Positions 47,036-55,750 of a stretch of DNA of 64,000 nt are shown piece by piece (positions within the stretch are counted from its first letter, which is position 1; each line of letters starts with the position of its first letter). The translations under genes and the position numbers were made by a program. The notes beneath the pieces were generated by a model. That model ran no database searches, was not told where the DNA came from, and saw only the letters and a list, made by a program, of their open reading frames with translations. The DNA lies in contig JAXGQB010000012.1 in assembly GCA_040766655.1 (NCBI GenBank), positions 62,001 to 126,000 of the forward strand. The letters run 5' to 3'. Source of the stretch: JALOOB01 sp040766655 (GTDB lineage: Bacteria > Chloroflexota > Anaerolineae > CG2-30-64-16).

Positions 47036-47926
47036 CTACAGCCGGCAGACCATCACCGCGAGAGAGTGGCCCGTCTGGCGGAAGCCCAGCGTTTCATACA
47101 GGTTGCGCGAAACGGTGTTGCTGGCCTGGGTGTTCAACGCCAGCCCGGGTGCGCGGGTCTCCGCGGCGTATCGCAGCGCGTCCTCGACGAGCAGGCGGCC
47201 GAAGCCACGCCCCCGATCGCGCAGATCCGTGGCGATCCGGATCAGATGTGCGTAGCCGCCCTGCTGTCCGGCCGCGGTGAGCGCAAACCCCGCGACGCGC
47301 CCCTCCGCCTGCACCACCACCGAGTGATCCGAGGTCAGCATCCAGTGGAGGACCATGGCGTCGTCGTACTGCCAGAACGGGCCGAACGCCTCGCGGTTGA
47401 TCTCGATCACCGCCGGCGTGTCTGCGGTCGTAGCTGCGCGGATGGCGGGCGGGACTACCTCCTGCGCGCCGTCCCGGCCCACGCTTCGCGCGTAGGTGAT
47501 GACCCGGTCCTCTTCGGCGAAACCCGCGCGGCGCAACCCCTCGTGCAGCCAGCCGTCCGGTGCAAGGCACACCATGCCCGTTGCCTCGACCTGCGTCAAT
47601 ACCGGGAGTACGCTGGCGACGAGTTGAGGGACGACGCTGCTCAGCCGCGGCTCGCCATCGATGGCCGCCAGGGCCACATCGGCCCAGATCTCGGGCGGCG
47701 CACCGGCAGGCTCGCGCAGATGCACCCCCAGGAAGCCGCGCACTTCGCCGCCCAGGAACGCCACCGTGCTGAAACCGCCCATCAGGAGTGCGGCCTGGTC
47801 CTCCAGCGCGGCGCTGCCGTGTCGCTTCGCGGTGCGCGCGACCAGGTCCGCCACGGCCGCCCGATCATGCGGCGTCGCGATGCGGACATAGCTCTGGGTC
47901 TCGCGCGCAAATGGCCAGAATGACAT
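47036..47926 (-). CDS. protein with two GNAT acetyltransferase domains
   Basis: 296 residues. The N-terminal GNAT-like half (~12-140) is degenerate in its acetyl-CoA loop. The C-terminal half (~158-296) is complete: RAATTADTPAVIEINREAFG, IRIATDLRDRGRGFGRLLVE, LNTQASNTVSRNLYETLGFR. The start is ATG 47926, which has no ribosome binding site; the promoter places the transcript start on that A, so translation is probably leaderless. An upstream in-frame codon would lie inside the promoter. Substrate unknown. Confidence 0.82.
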   Translation of the reverse strand: MSFWPFARETQSYVRIATPHDRAAVADLVARTAKRHGSAALEDQAALLMGGFSTVAFLGGEVRGFLGVHLREPAGAPPEIWADVALAAIDGEPRLSSVVPQLVASVLPVLTQVEATGMVCLAPDGWLHEGLRRAGFAEEDRVITYARSVGRDGAQEVVPPAIRAATTADTPAVIEINREAFGPFWQYDDAMVLHWMLTSDHSVVVQAEGRVAGFALTAAGQQGGYAHLIRIATDLRDRGRGFGRLLVEDALRYAAETRAPGLALNTQASNTVSRNLYETLGFRQTGHSLAVMVCRL

Positions 47927-47932
47927 GTGCGC

Positions 47933-47961
47933 AGTATGCCACAATCGAAACGGTGTGCAAA
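47933..47961 (-). promoter_or_regulatory. promoter of the double-GNAT gene, leaderless geometry
   Basis: TTTGCA (47956-47961), 17-nt spacer, CATACT (47933-47938), then six bases to the ATG at 47926. The -10 with its flank, TGGCATACT, is the same as in the ABC-F promoter at 49863. Confidence 0.55.
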
Positions 47962-47983
47962 TGGTCTGCACCCGGAGGTGCAC

Positions 47984-49609
47984 TCACGCGGTGCGCACGG
48001 TCTGCCCCTCCAGCACCCACACGACCGTCGCCAGTCGCTCGATGAAGTAGCGGTCGTGCACGACCGCGAGCACGGTCCCGCGAAAGCGCGCCATGGCCTG
48101 CTCGAAGCGCTCGCGCGACGGAATGTCGAGGTGGTTGACTGGCTCATCCAGCAGCAGGAAGTTGCACCCCTGCACGGCCAACAGCGCCAGGCTCAGCCGG
48201 CTGCGCTCGCCGAAGCTCAGGCGGCCGACCGGCACGAACACCTCGTCCCCCGCGAAGAGATAGTAGTGGAGGAACGACCGCGCCTCGGTCTCGTCGAGCG
48301 GCGCGGCCTGGCGGATCAACTCCAGCGGCGTGGCCTCGGGCAGCAGGTTCTCCTGCTCCTGCGCCATGTAGCCCACCCGGACGCCGCGGCCCAACTGCAC
48401 TGCGCCGGACCACGGCTGAAGCTGTCCCAGGATCAGCCTCAGCAACGTGGTCTTGCCCGTCCCGTTCGGGCCGATCAGCACCGCGCGCTCGCCGTAGCCC
48501 AGGTGCAGGCTGACGCCATCGAGCAGCGGCCGGGCGCCGTAGCCGAAGCGCAGCTCCTCGATCTGGAGCACGCTCTGCCCGCTGCGCGGCGCGTCGACGA
48601 ACTCCAGCTTCATCTTCCACGTCTGTCCCGGCCGGTCGATGCGGTCCTCGTCGTCCATCATCCGCTGCAGGCGCTCCTTCTGCACCACCGCGCGCCGGGC
48701 CAGGTCCTTGGCGATGCGGCGCCAGTAGAAGTGGATGGTCTCGCCTTCGATGTTCTTCGCCTGGTTGCTCAGGCGGCGGATGGAGCCCTCCAGCTTGCGA
48801 AAGCGTATCTGCTGCTCCCGGTAGGCCGCCCACTGCTTGTCGAGCGCACGGTCCACCGCCAACGCGTAGTCGCTGTACCCGCCCGCGTACTCACGCAGCG
48901 TGTGCGTCATGTCGTCGAGCGCCAGGATGCGAGTGACCGACCGGTCGAGGAACGCGCGGTCGTGAGAGACGATCAGCACCGCGCCGGGGTAGCCGGCCAG
49001 GTACGTCTCCAGCCATTCCAGCGCGACGATGTCGAGATGATTGGTCGGCTCGTCGAGCAGGAGCAGGTCCGGCTCCGTGAGCAGGAGCCGCGCCAGGCCG
49101 AGCCGCGTCTTCTGGCCGCCGCTCAGGCTGTCGACGAGGCGGTCGTGCGTCACCTCAGCCATGCCGAGGCCGGCCAGCACCGCCGCGGCATGGGCGTAGC
49201 GGCCGCCCCCGCCGAGCGCCTGGAACTCGGCCAGGGCCCGGTCGTAGGCCGCCATCGCCGCAGGAAGAGCGTCCTCCGCTGCGGTCGCCATCTCCCCGGC
49301 CAGCCGCGCCAGCCGCGCCTCCGCAGCCTCGCGTTCCCCCTCGGCTGCGGCGAGCACGTCCCCGACCGTGGCGCCGGGGCTGAACTCCAGCGCCTGCGCC
49401 AGGTAGCCGGCGCGCGCCGAGAGCGGAAACAACGAGACGTGGCCCCGGTCGGGCTTGAACTGGCCCGTGATGATGCGCAGCAGGGTGGTCTTGCCTGACC
49501 CATTCGGCCCGATGAGGCCGGCGGACTCGCCGCGATTGAGGGTGAAGTTGATCCGGTCCAGCACGTTGACGTCGCCGAACCAGTGGGTGATATCCCTAAC
49601 AGTCAGCAT
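47984..49609 (-). CDS. ABC-F ribosome-associated ATPase
   Basis: 541 residues with two ABC ATPase domains and no membrane segments, the ABC-F layout of translation factors and ribosome-protection antibiotic resistance proteins. Domain 1: Walker A GLIGPNGSGKTTLL (34-41), signature DSLSGGQKTRLGLARLLL, Walker B LLLLDEPTNHLDI. The interdomain linker (~230-310, LDKQWAAYREQQIRFRKLEG) would reach the ribosome E site. Domain 2: IGPNGTGKTTLL, signature GRLSFGERSRLSLALL, FLLLDEPVNHLDI. I choose the second of two close ATGs (49609; GAGG 7 nt upstream). The long leader with leader peptide and terminator suggests drug-induced attenuation and thus a protective role. Confidence 0.92.
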   Translation of the reverse strand: MLTVRDITHWFGDVNVLDRINFTLNRGESAGLIGPNGSGKTTLLRIITGQFKPDRGHVSLFPLSARAGYLAQALEFSPGATVGDVLAAAEGEREAAEARLARLAGEMATAAEDALPAAMAAYDRALAEFQALGGGGRYAHAAAVLAGLGMAEVTHDRLVDSLSGGQKTRLGLARLLLTEPDLLLLDEPTNHLDIVALEWLETYLAGYPGAVLIVSHDRAFLDRSVTRILALDDMTHTLREYAGGYSDYALAVDRALDKQWAAYREQQIRFRKLEGSIRRLSNQAKNIEGETIHFYWRRIAKDLARRAVVQKERLQRMMDDEDRIDRPGQTWKMKLEFVDAPRSGQSVLQIEELRFGYGARPLLDGVSLHLGYGERAVLIGPNGTGKTTLLRLILGQLQPWSGAVQLGRGVRVGYMAQEQENLLPEATPLELIRQAAPLDETEARSFLHYYLFAGDEVFVPVGRLSFGERSRLSLALLAVQGCNFLLLDEPVNHLDIPSRERFEQAMARFRGTVLAVVHDRYFIERLATVVWVLEGQTVRTA

Positions 49610-49658
49610 AAGCATTCCTCGACGAAGCAATCGGGGCGTGCACCTGCCGGACGTACGC

Positions 49659-49687
49659 AAAACGCCACAGGCAGACTGCCTGTGGCG
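49659..49687 (-). terminator. intrinsic terminator (attenuator) in the ABC-F leader
   Basis: Perfect palindrome CGCCACAGGCAG / CTGCCTGTGGCG around one central base (49663-49687), followed on the minus strand by TTTT (49662-49659). It lies 50 nt before the ABC-F start codon and 124 nt after the leader peptide stop. An upstream CTGCTGTG (49723-49730) could pair with its 5' arm with one bulge and act as antiterminator. Confidence 0.82.
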
Positions 49688-49810
49688 CTGAAGGCCCTCG
49701 ATATGAAACGGGATCGCACGATCACAGCAGGTGCGCACCCCGCCAGCACCCTCGATGCGCGGACCGCGCGCGAGGTGGTTTCCCCCAGGGGGGGAGCGGG
49801 GCGAGACTCT

Positions 49811-49834
49811 TTAGGCTGCGATCCTGTCTGTCAT
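49811..49834 (-). CDS. seven-codon leader peptide MTDRIAA
   Basis: ATG 49834 to TAA 49811 encodes MTDRIAA. GGAGGG lies exactly 7 nt upstream, better than most start sites in this window, so it is very likely translated. It sits ~20 nt from the predicted transcript start and upstream of an intrinsic terminator ahead of the ABC-F gene. Ribosome stalling on it by an antibiotic would be the trigger for readthrough, as known for other ABC-F and erm-type genes. Confidence 0.72.
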   Translation of the reverse strand: MTDRIAA

Positions 49835-49862
49835 GCGTGTACCCTCCGCTGAATCGACCACA

Positions 49863-49891
49863 AGTATGCCACGGGGCATCCGAGCCGGCAA
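49863..49891 (-). promoter_or_regulatory. promoter of the ABC-F gene
   Basis: TTGCCG (49886-49891), 17-nt spacer, CATACT (49863-49868), giving a transcript start near 49856 and a ~245-nt leader. Confidence 0.65.
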
Positions 49892-49928
49892 ATATCGCGC
49901 CCCGCAGTCTTCGCGATGGCCGAGCCGC

Positions 49929-50669
49929 TCAACCTCCTGAAAGCAACGTCTCCAGCGGCTGCCCGTTCACGAAGTAACGGACGCTCTGCACCGTGCTGAA
50001 CTGCCGCGCGGTCTGCTCCAGTTGCGCCTTGACGCGCGGGCTGTCGCACGCGCCGCCCAGCACCAGGCTGCCCGTAAGGCGGATCGTCCAGGCCGAGCCG
50101 CTGCGGCTGATGCTCGCCAGCCTCAGGTTGGACTGGTAGAGCGCGTTATACAGCCCCGATTCGCCGTAGTACTGGCTCTTCTGGCTGAGCAGCAGGTTGA
50201 GTGCAGCCGTCAGCGGTGCGCGCGTCTTCGGAACATCACGGCGGACTGCCACGACCTGGTCTCCGCAGCCGACGCTGCCGCCACCGGTGCCGATCATGTA
50301 GATATTGACGCGCGTCGTCCCCGCGGGAGGCGTTGGCCCTGGCGTGGTCGACGGGATGGTAATGCGCTGGCCGATGTAGATAAGGTTCGGATTGGTGATC
50401 TGCGGATTGGTAGCCAGGATGGCCCTGATCGTCACGCCGAAACGCGCTGCAATCCGGGCGAGCGTATCGCCCCGCCGCACCGTGTAGACCGTGCCCGCCA
50501 ACAGCTGGGTCGCCTCAGGCGCCGCACCGACTGCGGGCGCAGTGCGTCCTGCCACCTGCTGGACCGCCATCTCGCCAGGCGCAGCGGCCGCGACAGTCAC
50601 CGGCAGCATGGTCGCAGCGACCACGATGCCGGTCAACAGGGCGAACAAAACAAGTGTTTGTAACTTCAT
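49929..50669 (-). CDS. secreted LysM plus GerMN-domain protein
   Basis: 246 residues. Signal peptide ~1-30 (LVLFALLTGIVVAATMLPVT). A LysM domain at ~58-108 (YTVRRGDTLARIAARFGVTI, QITNPNLIYIGQRITIP) binds peptidoglycan or chitin-type glycans. After a Pro/Thr linker, residues ~120-240 fit the GerMN domain (VNIYMIGTGG, VAVRRDVPKTRAPLTAALNL, WTIRLTGSLVLGGACDSPRV, ARQFSTVQSVRYFVNGQPLE), found in germination protein GerM and lipoprotein LpqB-like proteins. GGAG lies before the ATG at 50669. It probably acts in the cell wall; exact role unknown. Confidence 0.87.
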   Translation of the reverse strand: MKLQTLVLFALLTGIVVAATMLPVTVAAAAPGEMAVQQVAGRTAPAVGAAPEATQLLAGTVYTVRRGDTLARIAARFGVTIRAILATNPQITNPNLIYIGQRITIPSTTPGPTPPAGTTRVNIYMIGTGGGSVGCGDQVVAVRRDVPKTRAPLTAALNLLLSQKSQYYGESGLYNALYQSNLRLASISRSGSAWTIRLTGSLVLGGACDSPRVKAQLEQTARQFSTVQSVRYFVNGQPLETLLSGG

Positions 50670-50823
50670 TGCACATCTCCTGTAATTCACTTGGCGATAA
50701 GGATGTGACGAAGTGACGGGGGCGATTGTTCCACTTCCCAAATGAAGACGCCACCTTGCGACGGAAGTGCACTGCCTGCAGCTGCCAGTCAAATTCGCTG
50801 TATACGCTGCGCTCAAATCGGCG

Positions 50824-50829
50824 TATAAT
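50824..50829 (+). promoter_or_regulatory. -10 box of the secreted propeller gene
   Basis: TATAAT, 68 nt before the ATG at 50897. No clear -35. GGAGGGAGAG lies before the start codon. Confidence 0.4.
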
Positions 50830-50896
50830 GTGACCAGTTGCCTGGATTTGATGCTGGCGCGAGCCGCCGGCCGCCGACCGGAGGGAGAGTACTCAC

Positions 50897-52855
50897 ATGG
50901 ATCGCAAGTCCGCTGCGCGTCTTCTTATCGCCTTCGCCTCGATCGTCGTCCTGCTGGGCGCCGGCCTCCCGGCCCTGGCCCATGTCGCCGGACAGGATGT
51001 TGGTCCTCTCGGGCAGCCGGCCGGGCCGGATGTGCCAAGCGCATCGCGGCTCTACCTGCCGCTCATCATGCTGGAGACGCCCTCGCCCACGCCAACGCCT
51101 ACCAACACAGCGACGCCGACGAACACACCTACGCTCACCAATACCCCGACACCCACAAATACACCTACGCTCACCAATACCCCGACACCCACAAACACGC
51201 CGACCGCGACGAACACGCCCACGCCGTCGCCCACCCCGCCGGCCTGCTACCAGGCGTTCATCAACGGCGGCTTCGAGTCCGGCACCGGCTGGGAGCTCCG
51301 GCCGAATCCGGTCCTGGCCGCATACGTTGACGTGCCCGTGCACGCCGGCTCACGCAGCATGCGCACCGGCATCCCCTGGGGCGGCGCCAACGTCAAGAGC
51401 TACTCGCCCATCCAGCAGACCGTCACCTTCCCCGAGGCGTTATCCGCACTGCCTCCGGGGTACGCGAAGCTCTCCTTCTGGCACTACAACGTCTACGGCG
51501 ACGAGGTCGCCAGCGCCGCGGCGCTGCCCAATCGCGCCGCCCTGCCACGCACGGTGGCCGAGCTCAGCGACGCGATCTTCGACGTCGACTTCTTCTACGT
51601 CATCGGCATCTACGAGGACGACACGATCGACTGGCTGCTGGTGGAACAACTCGATCACCATTCCTTCCGTAACACCGTCATCGACGTCAGGCAGTTCGCC
51701 GATCACCAGGTGCGCTTCCAGTTCGGCACGTACAACAACGGCCTGGGCGGCATCAGCCGCACGTTCGTCGACGACGCATCGCTCGTGATCTGCCCCGCGG
51801 GCACGCCGCCAACCGCGACATTCACGCCCACGCCCACAAGAACGCCGACACCCACCAACACGCCGACGGTCAGCCTGACGCCCACACTCCCATACCTGCG
51901 CCAGGCGCTCAGCCTTCCCGCTGACGTCTATCCTGCCGGCATTGCAGTGAAGGCTGACGGCCAGAAGGTCTACGTCGCGCAGCAGGTGGGAAAGGTGAGC
52001 AAGCTCGCGGTGATACAGGCGCTGCCTGCTTTGGGCTCACCAACCGCGATCGCGCTGGGAACGACGGAAACTGCGCCGAACGGCGTGGCACGGGTCGACG
52101 CAGCCGGCCGGGTGGCGGTGGCGCTGCGGGACACCGCTAACGCCTGGGTGGTGGATGCTGAGACCGGGGCCAACGTGGCGACGATCCCGGCGAACCTGTT
52201 GCCCAACGGCGTCGCAGTGCACGACGGCTACGGCTACATCGCCAACTACGGCAACGACACCATCACCGTTTTCGACCCTGTCACGTTTGCAACGATCGAT
52301 ACACTCTACGTCGGCCACGAGCCGTCCCATTTCGCGGTGACGTCGGGCGAGGACCTGTTCGCATCCATGCACGGCAACGGCGAGATCGTCCGGCTGCGCA
52401 ATGGCTCGATCGCAGGCCACTTCTACGGGATCACCGCGCCCTATGGGCTGGCGTACGAGCCAGCCAGCGGCCGGCTGTACGTCGCGAATCGAGGGCCTAG
52501 CCATACGGTCACCGTGCTGAATGGGACATCGGGTGCGGTCATCGGAACCGTCCCCCTCGGCCAGGAGCCCTACGTGCTCGCGCTCAATCCGCTGACAGGA
52601 CACCTCTTCGTGGCGTGTGGCGATCGGGTCAAGGTCTACCGGACGGACACCCATGCGTTGATCGCCGATATCGCTGTCACCACGGGTGCCGAGGAGGGAA
52701 TCGCCGTCGACGCGACGACCAACCGGGTGTACGTCACCAGTCGCGCAGGGCATGCGATCAGCGTGATCCAGGATGTAGCCAATCCGCCGGGCAGCGCGGG
52801 AGCCGAGCGCCGGCCGTGGTGGCAGAGGCTATTGGGCAGGTTGGGTGTAGAATAG
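50897..52855 (+). CDS. secreted protein with Thr/Pro repeats and a YVTN-type beta-propeller
   Basis: 652 residues. Signal peptide ~1-33 (LIAFASIVVLLGAGLPALAH). Then SRLYLPLIMLE, a motif common at the ends or starts of surface proteins in Chloroflexota, and a Thr/Pro/Asn repeat linker (~60-115). Residues ~118-298 form a beta-sandwich, carbohydrate-binding-like domain (INGGFESGTGWELRPNPVLA, KLSFWHYNVYGDEV). After a second Thr/Pro linker, ~335-640 is a propeller of YVTN-like repeats (AVKADGQKVYVAQQVGKVSK, GYIANYGNDTITVFDPVTF, RLYVANRGPSHTVTVLNGTS). It ends with basic WWQRLLGRLGVE. Probably a cell-surface adhesion or binding protein. Confidence 0.83.
   Translation: MDRKSAARLLIAFASIVVLLGAGLPALAHVAGQDVGPLGQPAGPDVPSASRLYLPLIMLETPSPTPTPTNTATPTNTPTLTNTPTPTNTPTLTNTPTPTNTPTATNTPTPSPTPPACYQAFINGGFESGTGWELRPNPVLAAYVDVPVHAGSRSMRTGIPWGGANVKSYSPIQQTVTFPEALSALPPGYAKLSFWHYNVYGDEVASAAALPNRAALPRTVAELSDAIFDVDFFYVIGIYEDDTIDWLLVEQLDHHSFRNTVIDVRQFADHQVRFQFGTYNNGLGGISRTFVDDASLVICPAGTPPTATFTPTPTRTPTPTNTPTVSLTPTLPYLRQALSLPADVYPAGIAVKADGQKVYVAQQVGKVSKLAVIQALPALGSPTAIALGTTETAPNGVARVDAAGRVAVALRDTANAWVVDAETGANVATIPANLLPNGVAVHDGYGYIANYGNDTITVFDPVTFATIDTLYVGHEPSHFAVTSGEDLFASMHGNGEIVRLRNGSIAGHFYGITAPYGLAYEPASGRLYVANRGPSHTVTVLNGTSGAVIGTVPLGQEPYVLALNPLTGHLFVACGDRVKVYRTDTHALIADIAVTTGAEEGIAVDATTNRVYVTSRAGHAISVIQDVANPPGSAGAERRPWWQRLLGRLGVE
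51125..51196. repeat. two tandem 36-bp units in the Thr/Pro linker
   Basis: The unit ACACCTACGCTCACCAATAC plus CCCGACACCCACAAAT at 51125 repeats at 51161 with only the last base changed. It encodes TPTLTNTPTPTN. Recent slippage or unequal exchange is implied. Confidence 0.88.
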
Positions 52856-52862
52856 CGCGATC

Positions 52863-53483
52863 GTGACGAGCATGCTATCTACTCTGCTGATGGCCGGCGG
52901 CTATGCTTTCGCGTCCGCGGTTCAGCCCGGCCCTTTCTTCGCCTACCTGGTCTCCGAGTCGTTGACTCACGGCTGGCGAAGGACGTTGCCGGCTGCGTTC
53001 GCGCCGCTGCTGAGCGACGGACCCATCATCATCGCCGTCCTTTTCATCCTGACACGCCTCCCACCGGCGATGCTGACCTACCTGCGGCTGGCCGGAGGCC
53101 TCTTCCTGCTCACCCTCTCCTACGGCGCTTTTCGAAGCTGGCGCACGCTGCAACCGGATGCACCGACCAGTGCACCAGCCCGCCGGCAGACCGTCGTTCG
53201 GGGCGCGCTCGTCAATCTGTTGAATCCCGGCCCCTGGCTGGCCTGGAGCCTGGTGCTGGGACCGCTGCTGCTCCAGGCGTGGAACACGGCGCCCGCCTAT
53301 GGCGTGGGGATGCTGGCCGGCTTCTACGGCGTACTGGTGTTCACCCTGGGCGCGGTCATTATCGTGTTCGGGGTGGCACGCAGGCTCGGTCCTCGCCTGA
53401 CCAAAACCTTCGTGGGTCTCTCTGCGCTGTCCCTGCTGGCATTCGGCATCTATCAGTTGGTGCTCGGCTGGCAGGCCCTTTGA
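52863..53483 (+). CDS. LysE/RhtB-type exporter
   Basis: 206 residues with about six membrane segments. The N-terminus is family-typical (YAFASAVQPGPFFAYLVSES), followed by AFAPLLSDGPIIIAVLFIL and, after a cytoplasmic loop, VNLLNPGPWLAWSLVLGPLL. Family members export amino acids or related small molecules. GTG 52863 starts 7 bp after the propeller gene; ATG 52872 is an alternative. A TAGAAT (52848-52853) at the end of the previous gene could give it a separate short-leader promoter. Substrate unknown. Confidence 0.85.
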   Translation: MTSMLSTLLMAGGYAFASAVQPGPFFAYLVSESLTHGWRRTLPAAFAPLLSDGPIIIAVLFILTRLPPAMLTYLRLAGGLFLLTLSYGAFRSWRTLQPDAPTSAPARRQTVVRGALVNLLNPGPWLAWSLVLGPLLLQAWNTAPAYGVGMLAGFYGVLVFTLGAVIIVFGVARRLGPRLTKTFVGLSALSLLAFGIYQLVLGWQAL

Positions 53484-53623
53484 TGCCAACCTCGGACACG
53501 GACCGTTCGGCCGGCGGCCGTACGCCTTGCTCAATGCGCTCTTCTGCGCCATAATCTTGTCACTCCTCCCGACGCGTGTGTGAGGGGGCAGCCCAGACGC
53601 ACAAGCAACATCGGTGGGCCGAG

Positions 53624-55750
53624 GTGACGACCAGACGACGAACCGTGACCCGGGATGCACTGCGAACCGCGGCCGCGCGCGGCAACATGCAGCTGCGCGC
53701 CTACGCCAGCGTCGCGTTGCGCCCCGATCTGCTCGCCGGCCTCACCGTGGCGATGATCGCCCTCCCCCAGGCCATCTCCTATGCGCTCCTCGCCGATATG
53801 CCGCCGCAATCAGGCCTCTACGCGGTCGTCATTGCCAGCCTCGCGGCCGCGGTGTTCGGCTCCTCCAACCATCTGCAGACCGGACCGAGCAACACGGCCT
53901 CGCTGCTGACCCTGGCCGCGCTCGCGCCGCTGGTCGTGCCGGGGACGGAGCAGTACGCGTTGGCGGCCGGGTTGCTCGCGGTCATGGGCGGGACGCTGCG
54001 CGTGGTCCTGGGCCTGGCCAAACTCGGCCTGTTGGTCCGCTTCGTCTCCAGCGCGGTCATCGTCGGCTTCACAGCCGGCGCCAACGTGCTGATCATGGTC
54101 GACCAACTCCGCAACCTGCTGCGGCTGAACGTGCGGCCGACGGGCGCCATGGTCCAGACAGTCCAGGTCATGATCCCCCGGCTGGGAGAGGCCCACCTGC
54201 CCAGCCTGGCCCTGGGACTGGCCGTGCTGCTCGGCCTGCTTCTTGTCAGGCGCTGGAAGCCGCGCGTTCCGGGCCCCCTCGTCGTCATCGTCCTCTCCGG
54301 GCTCGCGGTCGGATTGCTGCGCCTGGACGTGAAGACGGTCGGCTCCTTGCCGTCGGGCTTCCCGCCCTTCCGCATGCCTCCCGTAACCGACCTGGAGTTG
54401 GTCGGCAACCTCTCGACCGCTGCGCTCTCGATGGCTGCGATAGGCCTCGTCGAGGCGATGTCGATCGCGCGCGTGATTGCAGCCAAGACCGGGCAGCGCC
54501 TCGACAGCAACCGGGAGTTCATCGGCCAGGGCGTGGCCAACATCGCGGTCGGGTTGTTCTCCGGTTACCCGGTGACCGGCTCCTTCGGCCGCTCTGCGGC
54601 CAACTTCCAGTCCGGCGGCCGCACCCGTCTCGCGGGCGCGTTCAGCGGACTGATGGTGCTCTTCGCCACCCTCGCGCTGGCGCCCCTCGCCGCATACATC
54701 CCGATGGCTGCCCTGGCCAGCATCCTGATCCTGAATGCCTACAGTCTGATCGATCGCCGGGAAATCGCCCGCATCTGGCGTGGCGCCGGGGGCGATCGCG
54801 TCACGATGATCGTCACCCTGATCACCACCCTGACGCTGCCCCTGCACTTCGCGGTGCTGGCCGGGATCCTCGTGTCGTTGGCGAACTACCTGCTGCAGAC
54901 GAGCACCCCGAAAGTGCGGGCCGTCACGCCCGGCGAGGGCTTCCGTCACTTTCGCTATCAGCCGGACAAGATCGCCTGCCCACAGTTGGGCATCCTGGAG
55001 ATCATGGGAGACCTCTACTTCGGCGCAGTAGAGCACATCGAAGACCAGGTGCTCCGCAACCAGGCCGCTAACCCGGGACAACGCTTCCTGCTGTTGCGCA
55101 TGCAGAGCGTCGACAACTGCGACATCAGCGGGGTCTATGCATTGGAATCCATCGTCCGTGCCTATCGGCAGATGCACGGCGACGTCTTCATGATGCGGGT
55201 CCAGCCTGCCGTCATGGAGGAGATGAAGGCATCGGGATTCCTGGCCTTCTTCGGAGAAGACCACATCCTGAACGAGGACGGCGCGATCGGATATCTCTTC
55301 TACCGCGTGTTGGACCCGGCCATCTGCATCTACGAATGCCCGGTGCGCGTCTTCAAGGAGTGCCAGAACCTGCCGAAGCAGTTGCCCGACGAATCGCAGG
55401 AAACGCACCTCCATCTGACCCATCCGAGCGTTTCAGCGCCGGTGGTGGCGCCCAGGGAGTTGTGGCGGATGATGCACGACGATCCCCAGCCCTATGTCAT
55501 CGACGTGCGCGAGCCGCGCGAATTTGCCCAGGGCCATGTCCCGGGCAGCAAGCTAATTCCGCTGCCTGCCTTGCTGGATGATCTGAGCCAGGCACCGCAT
55601 GATCGCCCCGTGGTGCTGGTCTGCCGCGGTGGGCGGCGCAGTGCGCTCGCTGCCGCGGGGCTGCGGGATGCCGGTCACCCGAACGCGGCGGCCCTGGAGG
55701 GCGGGATGGTAGCGTGGGAAGCTGCCAATTTACTGGAGGCCATCACATGA
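53624..55750 (+). CDS. SulP-type anion transporter with STAS and rhodanese domains
   Basis: 708 residues from the GTG at 53624. SulP membrane part ~25-420 (PDLLAGLTVAMIALPQAISY, QTGPSNTASLLTLAAL, SGYPVTGSFGRSAANFQSGG). STAS domain ~455-560 (GILEIMGDLYFGAVEHIEDQ, LLRMQSVDNCDISGVYAL). A rhodanese domain follows at ~612-705 (YVIDVREPREFAQGHVPGSK, VVLVCRGGRRSALAAAGL) with catalytic Cys in VCRGGRRS. The joined sulfurtransferase suggests uptake of sulfate or another sulfur oxyanion linked to sulfur handling. Its stop overlaps the next gene as ATGA. Start uncertain; the longer frame begins at 53576 and an ATG lies at 53687. Confidence 0.85.
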   Translation: MTTRRRTVTRDALRTAAARGNMQLRAYASVALRPDLLAGLTVAMIALPQAISYALLADMPPQSGLYAVVIASLAAAVFGSSNHLQTGPSNTASLLTLAALAPLVVPGTEQYALAAGLLAVMGGTLRVVLGLAKLGLLVRFVSSAVIVGFTAGANVLIMVDQLRNLLRLNVRPTGAMVQTVQVMIPRLGEAHLPSLALGLAVLLGLLLVRRWKPRVPGPLVVIVLSGLAVGLLRLDVKTVGSLPSGFPPFRMPPVTDLELVGNLSTAALSMAAIGLVEAMSIARVIAAKTGQRLDSNREFIGQGVANIAVGLFSGYPVTGSFGRSAANFQSGGRTRLAGAFSGLMVLFATLALAPLAAYIPMAALASILILNAYSLIDRREIARIWRGAGGDRVTMIVTLITTLTLPLHFAVLAGILVSLANYLLQTSTPKVRAVTPGEGFRHFRYQPDKIACPQLGILEIMGDLYFGAVEHIEDQVLRNQAANPGQRFLLLRMQSVDNCDISGVYALESIVRAYRQMHGDVFMMRVQPAVMEEMKASGFLAFFGEDHILNEDGAIGYLFYRVLDPAICIYECPVRVFKECQNLPKQLPDESQETHLHLTHPSVSAPVVAPRELWRMMHDDPQPYVIDVREPREFAQGHVPGSKLIPLPALLDDLSQAPHDRPVVLVCRGGRRSALAAAGLRDAGHPNAAALEGGMVAWEAANLLEAIT

